A DNA stretch of 64,000 nucleotides from Gerris lacustris (lineage: Eukaryota; Arthropoda; Insecta; Hemiptera; Gerridae): NCBI GenBank assembly GCA_951217055.1, contig OX578276.1, forward strand, positions 151,707,012 to 151,771,011. The letters run 5' to 3'. The notes below the pieces were generated by a model. The model made no database searches, was not told where the DNA came from, and saw nothing but the letters and a program-made list of their open reading frames with translations. Positions 41,700 through 54,419 of the stretch are shown one piece after another. Within the stretch, counting starts at the first letter, position 1. Every line of letters begins with the position of its first letter. The position numbers and the translations under genes are program-made.

Positions 41700-41990
41700 T
41701 TGTATTTTGTTTCTCCCTTCTGAAGGTAAAATCTTGTATGCACCGCGAGAGCAAAAAGGCATAATTCCCAGAGCAATACTTAATTCCCTCGGCTTCACTT
41801 CGGGAATTGAATTCATGGTTACCTCGGCTACGCCTCGGGAACCAACATTTAATTCTCTCAGCTTCGCCTCGAGACTTAAAATTCATGATTCATTAGGAAT
41901 CAACTTCATTGCTCAGGGAATTATGCCTAACTTTACTTCCTTGGTGGGTAAATAACTATTTTCCGTGGTAGGCAGTGAAATAGTAACTTT
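41700..41990. repeat. Short-palindrome cluster, second copy
   Basis: 'ctcggcttcacttcgggaat', 'cctcggctacgcctcgggaa' and 'ctcagcttcgcctcgagact' repeat at 35-45-bp steps, the same motif type as 38040-38200 in the opposite sense. Confidence 0.55.
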
Positions 41991-42059
41991 AGAGCCTAAA
42001 ACACATAGCTAAAATCCATTTTTTCATTACGTGGACTTAAAAAATATTTTCATTACTCC

Positions 42060-42670
42060 TAGCTGTAAAGAAATAGTACATTACGCGTCGAGTGCGGAAA
42101 GTAGCATTTTGCATGAGAGTGTGGAGTTTGCACCCGAGCGATAGCGAGGGTGGTAAAACCACACGAGCAATGCAAAATGCCGTTTTCTCACGAGTTGCGT
42201 ACCGTACTTTATCTACGATTGTTAGATTTAAATAATAAATACAGAAACAAATAAATTTGCTGTATGTAAGTTCGTATCTCTCTCTTGATAAAGATGGCAT
42301 TAATTCATTAGTTGTATTTTTTGCCGAATTAATTATTTCTGGAGGATTATTATTCTCCACATTTTCGTCAAAGTCACTTGATTCACTCATTGTTTTTCAC
42401 TAAAAACTCGTTATAAACAGTTACTTTAATAAAAGAACACCAAATTAGTTTTGTTATATGTAAACAAACTCACTAATCGTGCGTAAAGCTGAAGAATTCC
42501 TCTTCTTTACCGCACCAGTGCGGTAAAGATTATTCAGAAGAAGAATAATTAAGAATTATTAAGAATTATTCAGAACTATGAGACGCGCAATGAATACAAG
42601 TACGTAAATAATCACTTTCTACGCATCTAAACAAAGATATAATTTTTATATTTCGTATCAATCGTAGATA
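42060..42670 (-). mobile_element. Copy 4 of ~570-bp element, longest ORF
   Basis: Minus-strand ORF 42390-42037 (117 codons) begins 'MSESSDFDENVENNNPPEII' and continues 'PSLSRERYELTYSKF', which resembles the N-terminal helical segment of Crypton/tyrosine-recombinase-type proteins. The latter half is the CpG-containing segment and probably not protein. The palindrome is at about 42490-42545, shortened in this copy. Confidence 0.6.
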
Positions 42671-42679
42671 AAAATCTTT

Positions 42680-43040
42680 TACGTCCTAGGACGTAAAAAA
42701 TTCGTGCTGGTAGTTATCAAAACTTCCGTTTAGCGCTGCAATCTTTGTTGAAATGCTTCTAGTACGATTAAAATCCGCTAGATGTCAATGCGTTTTATTT
42801 ATCTTTTCTTATAGGTAACCTCTTTTTAAGGTTTCTTTTTTTAAGTCAAGTATGTACTAATTTTTTTGTTACTATTATATTGATTATTGATTAATATTTA
42901 ATGTTTATTCATTGTCTGCTACCACGGAAAAATAGCATTTTCTACACGACTGTGAAGTGTTTTTTCTTTACCGCGGCAATTCCATAAGTGAGACAGTAAA
43001 TGTAATTGCCGCGGTAAAGAGAAATCTCACTTCACAGCCT
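42680..43040 (+). repeat. Repeat R5 and hairpin 'tttaccgcggcaatt'
   Basis: 42700-42930 is the inverse of 63795-64000. Next to it, 'tctttaccgcggcaattcca' and 'tgtaattgccgcggtaaaga' (about 42970-43020) form a hairpin. Confidence 0.55.
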
Positions 43041-43573
43041 AGTAACATAATATACTACTATCTTTCGGTTATCCTCTCAGTCTGCTGTATTTGTTGCAAG
43101 TAATTATTTGTGTAAACCTACAAGAAAGATCAATAAACAATTAACTACTATACACTACACACAAAAAAAAACCTATTTTAATGTCATTAACTTGTCACTT
43201 ATGCCCTATAATTTAGCTCTTTGTTTTCACTGAAAGATGAAGGTTTTACTGAACAAAGCAAAACAAAAGGCTTTGATGATTGATGACCTAAAGCAGGTAG
43301 TAACATTGTTTTCTATAGCAGTGCAGCCCGGGCAAATTTAAATGTCAAGCCATTAAAAGCATCCAAGTCACAAAACAACCCTTGAAGGTTAATAACTAAA
43401 AAACAAAAATAAAAATAATAATTACAACTTTGGACTTTACAAAATATTATACTCTCGTAAAAAGAATTAAGTTCTTTTTCATTATTTTTCATCTAAGTTA
43501 AAAAAAAATCAATTAGAAAATATTTTTTAAATTGAAAGCGTATAATAATAACAGTGATTCTATACACATGTGT

Positions 43574-43681
<108 letters not shown>

Positions 43682-44039
43682 TCATCGAAATATTTGCCGA
43701 AGAGATAATAATGAAAACAAATGTATTTGTATAATTTGTTAATTTAATTATTAGGTAAACAATTAGTTTAACTTCAAGATTAATTACTTTTTAACTATTT
43801 ATTTTTAATTAATATTTTGACCTCTATGCTGGTCATTTATAATTGAATTTACTTGATGAGAATTAGAACCAACGAATATACGGGCAATCCTAAACATTCG
43901 CGAGAATTTATTTTCTGAATTATTTTTAACATTCGCGTACGCACCCTGCTTATTCGCGGATATTGGATTAATTCCGAAAATTAAAGAAAAACAAATTAGA
44001 GACGAAAGTTTGGAGCGTTAATGGGGTAAACATTTCATT

Positions 44040-44230
44040 TTGCTTCCGAGCTTACTGAAGGTAACAGAAATTATGTGATCGTTCTGAAGAACGAAAAAAA
44101 ATTGTATGTCTCCTATTTCAAACATTCCAACACAGAGATCTGTTTTAGACATCAGGGAACATTTTTGATTCCATGTCTGTCTGTCGGTCTGTAGCTCGGT
44201 TTTTGCGAACCAACATATCTTAAAATCTAT
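44040..44230 (-). repeat. R2 repeat fragment
   Basis: 'cttactgaaggtaacagaaa' and 'cagggaacatttttgattcc' blocks in inverse R2 order. Confidence 0.5.
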
Positions 44231-44604
44231 ACAAATCCGTGTAAAAAATTATATAATACCGATACAAGGTTGCAAACTTTTTAAAAAAATACATGTGGTG
44301 TTGCGGGACTTCATTAAATATAGACTTGATTAAATATGTGTTTCATTAAATATAAATTATAAAATCACACAGCTAAGTATACGTAGCTAACTACTTATAC
44401 ATGGCGGAGTTAGAAAAGAGACAAAATTAAAAGTAACTTAGTATTTGTACTTAGAGAAGTTAAAACAAAATCATTTTTTTTATCATTAAAGCGAGCGTCT
44501 TGCAATAAATATGTATTGCATATTGACAAAAAAGATAATCATGATGAGTTTATAGTTAAGAGGGTGGTTGTAGTGGTTGTATAGGGAACAGTCTTGTTTG
44601 TTTT

Positions 44605-45425
44605 TTACCTGTGGCAGAAGAAGATAAACCAAAAACTGCCATAACGACACCATTTGGTCTCTATGAATTTAACTTTATGCCTTTTGGTCTTCGTAATTCC
44701 CCTTCGTTCCAGAGACTAATAACAACTGTGCTCTGGGGGTTAGATTTTATTTTTCCATATTTAGATGACATTTTGGTGGCCTCAAAAACACTGAAGGAAC
44801 GCAGAAAACATCTGCAACTTGTGTTCAAACGCCTAAATCAGTATGGATTAAGAATTAACGTAGCCAAATGTATATTTGGTGTAGAAGAAGTTAAATTCCT
44901 CGGAATGAATATCACACCAGAGGGAACAAAACCACTACCAGCCAAAGTTCAAGCAATTCAGGAATATAAGTTACCAGAAACTGTCCAGTCATTACGTGCA
45001 TTTTTGGGCATGTTATAAACTTCTACAGACGTCATTTGAAGAATGCAGCTGCCAACCAAGCATTACTTCATGATTACCTAAAAGGTGCAAAGAAGAAAGA
45101 TAAGACTACAATTAAATGGACACCGGAAGCTACAGCTCAATTCAAAAGGTGTAAAGAAGACCTAGCCAATGCTGCACAACTCGTGTATCCTAACCCCGAA
45201 CTGCAGCTTGGACTCTTTGTTGATGCATCTGACGTAGGGATGGCATCTGGAGTTGATGCATCTGGAGTACACTGGGAAGTGTACTCCAACAACTTGAAGG
45301 GAATGAATGGAAGCCCATCTCGTTTTTCTCGAAGAAATTAAGTTCATCTCAAAAGGCATACAGCACCTATGATCGGGAATTATTAGCAATATACCTCGCT
45401 ATAAAAAAATTTCAAACATTTCCTC
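44605..45425 (+). pseudogene. Ty3/Gypsy pol fragment (RT to start of RNase H)
   Basis: First part (to 45018) is reverse transcriptase with 'FMPFGLRNSPSFQ' and catalytic YLDD in 'FIFPYLDDILVASK', then 'FLGMNITPEGTKP'. A frameshift near 45018 leads into the connection region (45036-45330, 'IKWTPEATAQFKRCKEDL', 'LFVDASD'), and a second shift near 45325 into an RNase H patch ('YSTYDRELLAI'). Fingers, integrase, gag and LTRs are absent. It is embedded after an R3-like fragment (44470-44600). Dead retrotransposon remnant. Confidence 0.85.
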
Positions 45426-45890
45426 GAGGGCAGCTTCCCTAACCGTAACTGCGTTACTGGAAGGGGAGTCACTGTAGGGGAATTTATATTTTGAATTTTT
45501 AGTTATTTATATTTTTTTTTTTCCAAAACTTAATAAAAAAAAGAAATAAAACGAGACATTGACAAGCTGACAGGAAAAGTCAGTTGTTGATATAATTTTG
45601 TAATTTGCTTTTGTGAAAAATAATAATTAGACGTTTTTCTAAATACCGAATTCTTGAGTATATTTATGCATAGAATAAAGAGTACGATCGGACCTATAAA
45701 GTAGACTGTTGTAATACGGGACCTATAAAGCTTTCGTTCACGCGAGCGTTGGACGCTTGGGTGGATAACTTTGTCCAATGAACTCGTCCTGAGAATTGGA
45801 AAAATTGATCATGTGTACCATATGTCAACAAAATCGGTAATATTTTACTCAAGTTATCGTCATCGGTCAATTTCGTGACGGTAGTTTTTA

Positions 45891-47113
45891 GGGTCCGTAG
45901 GCAAAACCAAGGACCCTTATATTTTTCTACCTGTGTCTGTCCGTCCGTCCGGTCGCCTCTTAGAATAATACTATATATAGAAGGAGCATAGAATCGGAAT
46001 CCTAAGCAATTACTGATAAGAGACTGAAGCCAACTTTAGCCGAGAGGTTGTGTCCTTAAGACCAGGCTGCCAACATAACAACACTCATTTTTTTCATTTA
46101 AACAGGAGAAGGTTGGCCATGCTTTAGTAACTATTCAAAGCCCGCTCACAAACATCAAGAAGAAAAACCCTGCCATTGGTTATTGTTTACGTTTCACTCT
46201 GACGTAATTTTTTACAACTCGCCCAGCATGATATAATAAACATTATTTTTAGCATATTTCAAGCTAAAATAAGATAAAACACAAAAAAAAAATATTACAA
46301 TAAACTAAACTGACTATCAATAATTATAATTTAATAAAAAATTAAATTAAAAAACCGAAGGCAAATAATTTTAGAGTTATGACGTCACAAATTACAAAAA
46401 TGAATTTTTAGAACGTGGATTAAGGGACACAACCAAAGTTGGCTTCAATGTTATCAGTGATCCTCCTTCTATATATTGTATTATTCTAAGGGTCGCCTGC
46501 TCTCACGGCTACACCTTTCGTCCGATCACTTTGAAATTTGGCATGTATGTGTCTTGTATCTACCCACTATATTTTAAAAAATATAGCGACTTAAAATTTA
46601 AAAAAAAAAAAAATAGGGTAAAAAACTTAAGGGTTAATTTTTTTTTTCGTACACCGTCAGGGGTATCATGTGAAAGGGTACGTCAAGCTGATTACAAAAA
46701 TATATAATTCTTTGGTTATAAATTTGATAGGGCGAGCGTAGGCAAGTTTGAAGTGGGTGTGAAATGTGCCCCCCCCCCCCCCCCCCTCTATCTCGCTTAT
46801 GTGAAGTGTAAAAAATCTGAAAAAATTCCTGATCATTCTTCGACCAAAAGTAAAGATACCACTTTTTGGAAATTTCGAAAAAAATATTTTTTTATTTTTT
46901 ATGGACAAAATACCTTTTTTTATAACTATGGTCTTTTTTGTGTATTTATATGGTTGTAGTCCGGTTCAGTGGCAAAAAAATTCTTTATCAGAGGTTTTTT
47001 TTATGTGTTTTGAGAATATCAGACCCATAGAATAGTACAAAGTAAGCTTTTTAGCATTTTCAAAAACACCATCAATAGGGTACTACTTAAACTATACAGG
47101 GTTGCCTACGGAC
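45891..47113 (+). mobile_element. GGGTCCGTAGGC-family element with a nested MITE
   Basis: GGGTCCGTAGGC at the left and its inverse near 47113. Sequence order equals the 14282-14951 copy once the nested 532-bp insertion is removed. It has a long C run at 46769-46787. Confidence 0.7.
45959..46490. mobile_element. Nested 532-bp MITE with 8-bp target duplication
   Basis: Ends are inverted repeats cttagaataatac[t/a]atatat agaaggag. GGTCGCCT is duplicated on both sides (45951-45958, 46491-46498), and the uninterrupted site is seen at about 14330-14350. The 8-bp duplication points to a hAT-type mover. No ORF. Confidence 0.85.
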
Positions 47114-47214
47114 CCTCGCTGTGTGCTGACTAGCACACACTTGACCTGTTTATTTTGCACTCCCGGGCTCCAAACGCTGTAACGTGTCGTAAGGAACTTC
47201 GTTCCAAAATATAT

Positions 47215-48185
47215 AACAAATCCGCCTTAAGGCCAGAACTACGCAGTCAGATGTGGCGAGTATTGATGAGTAGTTGATGACGGTCGGCCTCTAGGATTTT
47301 TGAAGTTTTTGAAGGATTTTTAAAATAATTCCCTAAGAAAATCCCGCAAGCTTTTTCCTTGAGGATTTCCTCTTCGTTTATGGGCACCTTTAGATGCGCC
47401 GATTTTATTTTATATATAAATAAGCCATCTTTAAACGATAAAAAGGCATAAAATCTCGATTGTAGAACTAATCGAATGTTGTATGTTCGAATGTTGTAGC
47501 ATCATTTTGTTCACATCAAAAATTAAAATAGTTATTTCACATTTCACAGAATTTATTAGTAATTTAAATTTATATATTTGTATTGTTTTAAAAAATCAAG
47601 GTTTTGTTGTACAAAGCTGATTATATTTATATTATAAAGAAATGACAACATTGTAAAAAAAAAAAACATTTTATAGCTAAATTATCTCAACAGAATAAAT
47701 CACAAAACAAAATTAAAAAAAATAAAAAGTTTTAGAGTGAATCACTTTTTTGCATTTTTAACTTTGATAAAATTATTCGGAAATTTCTACTACGCTTTAA
47801 TAAACGATTTGATGACAAAAAAAAAAAGGAATTATTTTATTCGTTGGGAATCTCACACAAATAGTTTGTTTAACTTTAAATCTATTGTAATAAGTAGAAG
47901 TAGAATTCAGTCGGCGTTTACCTCGCTATATATTTACAAGATATTTTTTACTGTGAATGTTAGTATTTTTTTTCTTTATTTTACCGAATGTTATTGGTGC
48001 GGATGTACGACAGATGTATGCTGAATATTGAGAGCATGGTTTAGCATATTCATGAGATGGCTCTAGAGTTATTTAGATGTTTGTCCCATATAGCACGTTG
48101 TCAATCCAACATTTTACTTAACATATTATGTTACAAATTAATTCCACCTTTTTTTTCTCTTTTTTATGGAACATTGAACAACTTT
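47215..48185. other. AT-rich non-coding stretch
   Basis: Short ORFs at 47737-48024 lack any recognisable domain. Confidence 0.45.
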
Positions 48186-48189
48186 AAGA

Positions 48190-48490
48190 TGGTAGTTGAA
48201 GCGAGCGTAGCGAGCTTCCTACATTCAACGAAACATGCTCCGTGTCTGTGTGTCTGTGTGTGTGTCTGAAACGTACGACGATAGCTTGAGTAAAAATTGA
48301 CCTATTTTTATAAAAATTTGGTACTCTTGTTCATTTTACCAATGCTCAGGACGAGTTCGTTGGACAACGTTGCCTGCCTAAACGTTTTGTGCGCAACGCT
48401 CTCGTAAACGTGCGCTTCAAAACTATAATTGGAATTTTAGGACGGGAAGAAATTATAACTTTATTTATTCGATGAGAAAATTTTTTAGAT
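48190..48490 (-). repeat. R3 repeat fragment
   Basis: Begins 'gaagcgagcgtagcgagctt', followed by a (gt)n-rich patch and 'gacgagttcgttggacaacg'. Confidence 0.55.
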
Positions 48491-49090
48491 ACGTTTTCAT
48501 TTCATTTATTCAGAAAACCGCATCAGGTGGTCTGTCACCACCAGTGTGACTTTATAGGCGCAAAACTGGCTTAACGAAATCTAAGAGAAAATTGTGTTGA
48601 AAATAGGAAACATAGCCACTAATACCTAGCAGGAGCCCTTCGCAGAGTGCGGGCTAGTAAATTATAAATGATTGCCATTGCAATCTGGTGTGTTCCTTGA
48701 TGATAATCACCATCTATTACTAGTGAAAAAGTTTTTTTTACCGTTATATTTAAAATGAATGAATCGTTCAAGAAATCTCGTTAATGTTACGTATTACATG
48801 TTGTTTATTATATTCATTGATATTTTGATTGAGAACGGGACAGTATTGATTACTGTTTCAAGTGATTATCTTGACTGAGATAATTTAAAAGAAAGATTAT
48901 TGACAGTTTTAATCTTTGTAAAAGATTAATGTTTAACATTGATAATGTGTAACCTTTATATCACAACTCTGTCTTTAGTTTTAAGTACATATTGTAATTA
49001 ACAGGTAGATAAAGAAATAAAAAGTGTACGACGAATCTAAGAAAAATCTTTCATACTTTTTACTTTTCCTTATCTTTAAAGAAAAAGTAT
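48491..49090. other. Non-coding, nothing recognised
   Basis: AT-rich, no clear repeat boundary. Confidence 0.45.
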
Positions 49091-49325
49091 TGTTTTCTCC
49101 CAAAAAAAATCCGAAACCGAGATTTCAACGGAATTATCCGTTTTGGGTGCTTTCAAGATGAATTGAGTGGTTTTTAGCTGGGATGTCTGTCTGTCTGTGT
49201 ATTTGCCTGTCTGTCTGTGTGATGACTCACAGTTTTTAAAGCTAGAGAGTTGAAACTTGGTTCAAAAACCACCCCTTACAAGTAATTGTGCTGCCAGGAA
49301 AATCTTAAATTTTTGACATCATTAA
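49090..49325 (+). repeat. R4 repeat copy
   Basis: 'cgagatttcaacggaattat' to 'agagttgaaacttgg', same order as 15300-15530. Confidence 0.5.
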
Positions 49326-49499
49326 CCCATAAATAAGCAAAAATTCCAAAAGAGTCTGCAAGACAGTGAGACATTTTCATGTTTTCGCTCTGCGTAAACT
49401 ACCGACATAAAATGAAATATAATCGGTAATTTATTCAAGAAATTGATAAAAGTATATGGAAGATAATTTTTATTCTTATCTCCATACCGGCACCGCCGC

Positions 49500-50215
49500 G
49501 GCTTGATTACAAAATACATACTGAATTCAAAGGCGCCGGCCCGCCTTCTACGAATTGTTAATATGCCTTCATACTAGGTAGGCCGAGAGGGCTGAGAGTT
49601 AATGGCAACCTCCTGTACTTTCCTAACTCCCTGTCACACGTATAAATCTTTTCGACTCTCTTCGGTCCTATGACGTGAGGTGGAGGGAGGCCTAACAGCT
49701 GGAGACTGGATTTCACACCTCCTATAGCTTTTTAACTCCCTGTTATACTTTTCTGAGTTTTTAAGCTAAAAAGAAAAGTAACGTAACGTTTTTGACTTAT
49801 GTTCCATAGCCTAAACATAAAAATGTCAAAATAAATATTATCGAAATATTTTTCCTATTGCGCGGACATTTGTACCAATTATACCTCTTCATAAGACAAA
49901 CATTTTGACAAAATTTTGTTTTGTATATCTGCCTCAATTTTGAAAATATCGACTTTGAAACTTAAAAAAATGTACGCTAAATAATGTTATAACTATTTCA
50001 CAGAATAAACTGAAATTCACCCCAATTATACCATTCTATAAGATAAATAAGTCCGTATTATAACTTAATATCTGTTGCCATTTTGAAAATATCGGCTTTA
50101 GTTTTATTTTATAAGAAATGGTTTGTTTACTTAAATTATAATTATTATAATTACGCTTTTCCAGAGATTATTTTTAGTTTTCGGGATAATCGGGTTTATA
50201 TATGTAGTATATTTA
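49500..50215. other. Non-coding with a small duplicated phrase
   Basis: 'cctcctgtactttcctaact' and 'cctcctatagctttttaact' lie about 115 bp apart, each followed by 'ccctgt'. Otherwise nothing. Confidence 0.4.
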
Positions 50216-50219
50216 AAGA

Positions 50220-50580
50220 GAAAGTATTGTGATGGTGCGAAAATTCGATTTTGTTAGATTTACATTTAAAAAGGAAAAACAATTGAGTATTTTAGGCCAT
50301 TTTAGACAAAAAACAAAAATTTCTACTTGTTCATCTCAACGGCTATATTTCGACCAACTAACCTGGTCATCTTCAGGCCTACAACATAAACACCATTTTT
50401 CTTTAAATTTAAAAAGTTGTATACATTTATACAACTTATGTTCGTCCGTCGTTTGTGCAGAAGCGTTGAGCCTAAACTACTGGGCCAATTTTAATGTAAT
50501 TTAGCATATAGGTTCAGAAATATATCCCGAGGCAAAATCTAGAAATGAGGTTTAATTTTAAAGATTATTTCGATATATTT
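50220..50580 (+). repeat. R1-family copy
   Basis: 'gtgcgaaaattcgattttgt' followed by an altered middle and the 'gggccaattttaatgtaatt' block. Confidence 0.45.
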
Positions 50581-50697
50581 CACTAACCTAGAAAAGAATT
50601 TATTTTTATTTTTATTTTTTTTCTACACGTTACGCATAAAGATTCATTAACTATGCATACATTTTTAATTATTATTAGACAAAACTTTACTATACAC

Positions 50698-50883
50698 ACA
50701 CACATATATATATATATATAGATATGAGAGAGTTAGTGAGATACGGTCTAAAGAAAAAATGTTTACCATTCTATATATATATATATATACAACAATAATC
50801 GTTTATTTTTTTAACCATTAAATTTGATACAACATAAACATTTGTAACAAAACGGTACAGCCTTGGTCAGTGGACCATCAGGC

Positions 50884-50957
<74 letters not shown>
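50698..50957. repeat. (AT)n microsatellites
   Basis: Short runs at about 50704 and 50773, long run at 50885-50957. Confidence 0.9.
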
Positions 50958-50961
<4 letters not shown>

Positions 50962-51339
50962 TTTAAAGAGGACAAAAGGTATAAGTTATCATAATGTGTT
51001 GTTAAAAGTCAGAAGTAAAAAATGTCTAATTAAGCACGTATAGTATTCTAGTGATAAGGAAGGAAGGTACTTCGGCTTGTTATCACTATTGTCTCTAACT
51101 TTATTTTTAGTTCTTTAATGGCATTCTCAGAGCTAAATGTTATTTTGTCTTAGGTGACTAATTTAATTACTAGGATTATTTAATTGTCTTCTATTGAGAC
51201 TGAGACTTATATTTTAGTTTATATTTTTCATTACTGGGAAGTGGTGTCAGAAATAATCATTAATAAGTATTGCACCAAAAAACTTTTAATGAGTCAGAGT
51301 TAGTCATTCCTTTTACTTTATTTTATTCTCACTACCTTT

Positions 51340-52830
51340 CAATACTTCTAACCACCTCTCACTACTTCTAACCACCTCTCACTACTTCTAACCACCTCTC
51401 ACTACCTCAAAATACCTCTAACTACCTCTCACTACTTCTAACCACCTCTCACTACTTCTAACCACCTCTCACTACTTCTAACCACCTCTCACCACCTCAA
51501 AATACCTCTAACTACCTCTCACTACATCTAACCACATCTCACTACTTCTAACCACCTCTCACTACCTCAAAATACCTCTAACTACCTCTCACTACTTCTA
51601 ACCACATCTCACTACTTCTAACCACCTCTCACTACCTCAAAATACCTCTAACTACCTCTCACTACTTCTAACCACCTCTCACTACCTCAAAATACCTCTA
51701 ACTACCTCTCACTACTTCTAACCACATCTCACTACTTCTAACCACCTCTCACTACTTCTAACCACCTCTCACTACCTCAAAATACCTCTAACTACCTCTC
51801 ACTACTTCTAACCACCTCTCACTACCTCAAAATACCTCTAACTACCTCTCACTACTTCTAACCACATCTCACTACTTCTAACCACCTCTCACTACCTCAA
51901 AATACCTCTAACTACCTCTCACTACTTCTAACCACCTCTCACTACCTCAAAATACCTCTAACTACCTCTCACTACTTCTAACCACATCTCACTACTTCTA
52001 ACCACCTCTCACTACCTCAAAATACCTCTAACTACCTCTCACTACTTCTAACCACCTCTCACCACCTCAAAATACCTCTAACTACCTCTCACTACTTCTA
52101 ACCACATCTCACTACTTCTAACCACCTCTCACTACCTCAAAATACCTCTAACTACCTCTCACTACTTCTAACCACCTCTCACCACCTCAAAATACCTCTA
52201 ACTACCTGTCACTACTTCTAACCACCTCTCACCACCTCAAAATACCTCTAACTACCTCTCACTACTTCTAACCACATCTCACTACTTCTAACCACCTCTC
52301 ACTACCTCAAAATATCTCTAACTACCTCTCACTACTTCTAACCACCTCTCACCACCTCAAAATACCTCTAACTACCTCTCACTACTTCTAACCACATCTC
52401 ACTACTTCTAACCACCTCTCACTACCTCAAAATACCTCTAACTACCTGTCACTACTTCTAACCACCTCTCACCACCTCAAAATACCTCTAACTACCTCTC
52501 ACTACTTCTAACCACCTCTCACCACCTCAAAATACCTCTAACTACCTCTCACTACTTCTAACCACATCTCACTACTTCTAACCACCTCTCACCACCTCAA
52601 AATACCTCTAACTACCTCTCACTACTTCTAACCACATCTCACTACTTCTAACCACCTCTCACTACCTCAAAATACCTCTAACTACCTCTCACTACTTCTA
52701 ACCACATCTCACTACTTCTAACCACCTCTCACTACCTCAAAATACCTCTAACTACCTCTCACTACTTCTAACCACCTCTCACTACCTCAAAATACCTCTA
52801 ACTACCTCTCACTACTTCTAACCACCTCTC
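51340..52830. repeat. Satellite array with higher-order 50/70-bp units (left arm)
   Basis: The base unit is 20 bp, 'ctctcactacttctaaccac'. Higher-order blocks of 50 and 70 bp, delimited by 'cctcaaaatacctctaacta', recur with very few substitutions over 1.4 kb. Confidence 0.92.
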
Positions 52831-53019
52831 CAGTGGCGTACACAGAAAATTTTTTCGGGGGGGGCCCAACCTAATATAACTTATATGCGGGTTTAGCATA
52901 CCCCATAATTTTATTATAGTTGTAATTTCTCCCCCTTTTCAACACTCAATTTCAATTTTCAATTTCTAACCTCATATTTAATTAAATTAAAATCCTATGA
53001 GGTAACACCTCACTATGTG

Positions 53020-53965
53020 ATGTGATCGTTCTAAAGAACGATTATGTCTCCGATTCCAATAATTCCAAGACAGAAATCTGTTCCTGTTATCAGACATTTT
53101 TGATCCCGTTTCTGGCTGTTAGTCTGTCTCTCGCTCAATCATTGCGAACAATTTTTAAAAACTACTCTTTCGATTTTAATGAAATTCGGATGGCAGTTAA
53201 TTAACATATAAAAAGTCCATTGTTGGTCCTATATAAGGTCCAATCTTCTGGTCCCATTTCCCTCCACCACATTTCTCCACCTGCCACCATTTCTCTTTCA
53301 CATGTGCACACACATACATTTATTTACACCTTATCTTCAAAAATATTCATCTGATTTTATAAAACTTATCTGATAGAAGCTCACAGATTAATTTTAACTG
53401 TCTGCGCTGTTTAAATTTTGGTAAATTGATACTTTAAATCATGCAAAAATCAAACCAATTTTGACTAATTTAAAAAAGGAGGGAAAATTGAGTAAATTTA
53501 ACATGAATAAAGTATCAATATAGCAATATTTTAAGAGCGCAGACGGTTGAAATTATTCTTGGGTTATCTGCGGGCTACTTTAAACAAACCATTAAAATTT
53601 CATAAAAGTCAGATGAGTACTTTTGAAGATATAGGAGTAAATAAATGTATGTCTGTGCGAATGTGGAAGAGAAATAAATAGGTGCAGAAGATTGAAACTT
53701 ATACGTGATCAGCAATGTTATAACCTGGCTAATTATGACCTACCATCAAAATTTCAATAAAATTGGACGAATAGCTTTTAAGATATGTTGGTTCGCAAAA
53801 ATTGATGGACAGGCGGACACGGGACCCAAACTGTACCCTGATGTTGAACAGATTTCTGTCTTGGAATTTTTGAAATCGGAGACATAAAAAATTGTTCGTT
53901 CTTCAGAACTGTCACATATCTTCCGTTTCCTTTGGTAAGCTCGGAAGCAAAACGTGATCCATACT
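53020..53965. repeat. Two facing R2 fragments inside the hAT-like element
   Basis: 53020-53260 is in one sense ('gatcgttctaaagaacgatt') and 53400-53960 in the other, ending 'ttcctttggtaagctcggaa'. Together they form an inverted pair. Confidence 0.5.
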
Positions 53966-54419
53966 GCAAAAGCAAACGTGGATTTGGAGCACATACGAAT
54001 TTCAAATTTTTATCTAGAAGAGAATTCTTCTCTAAGAAAATTAAATACCTATTGCAAAACAAAAGAATCATTCGCTCATTCGCTGGGGAATTACAAGGGA
54101 CATTTAACATCAAATGTTTTCTGAACGCTTTTTGAGTTTTTAGATTTAAATTTACTATTACTATGTAATATGAATCAGTTTTTTCACAAAATGATAAACC
54201 GATTTATTTATATTGCCTCTGTTTTCCCACTACATGTCGACAAACACTAGTCCGACCTGAGTCAGCAAGAGGGGAATGCCGCATAGACAAGAGGACCCAC
54301 GTAGCGTTCTACACACAATCCTGGTCCAAAGCAAAAGTTTGCTACTGAAATCCACAACCATCATTTTCCCGTTTAAGCCAGTCTAGTGTGCATGTTTTAA
54401 TTCAATTAATTTTATTCCA

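Noticed and set aside
51340..52830. Possible spacer-repeat (CRISPR-like) structure in the 50/70-bp blocks
   Set aside because: The 'spacers' are copies of the same 20-bp unit; higher-order satellite explains it.
53932..54135. ORF of 67 codons, and 53705-53887 of 60 codons
   Set aside because: Lie in R2 repeat text inside the hAT-like element; no transposase motif.
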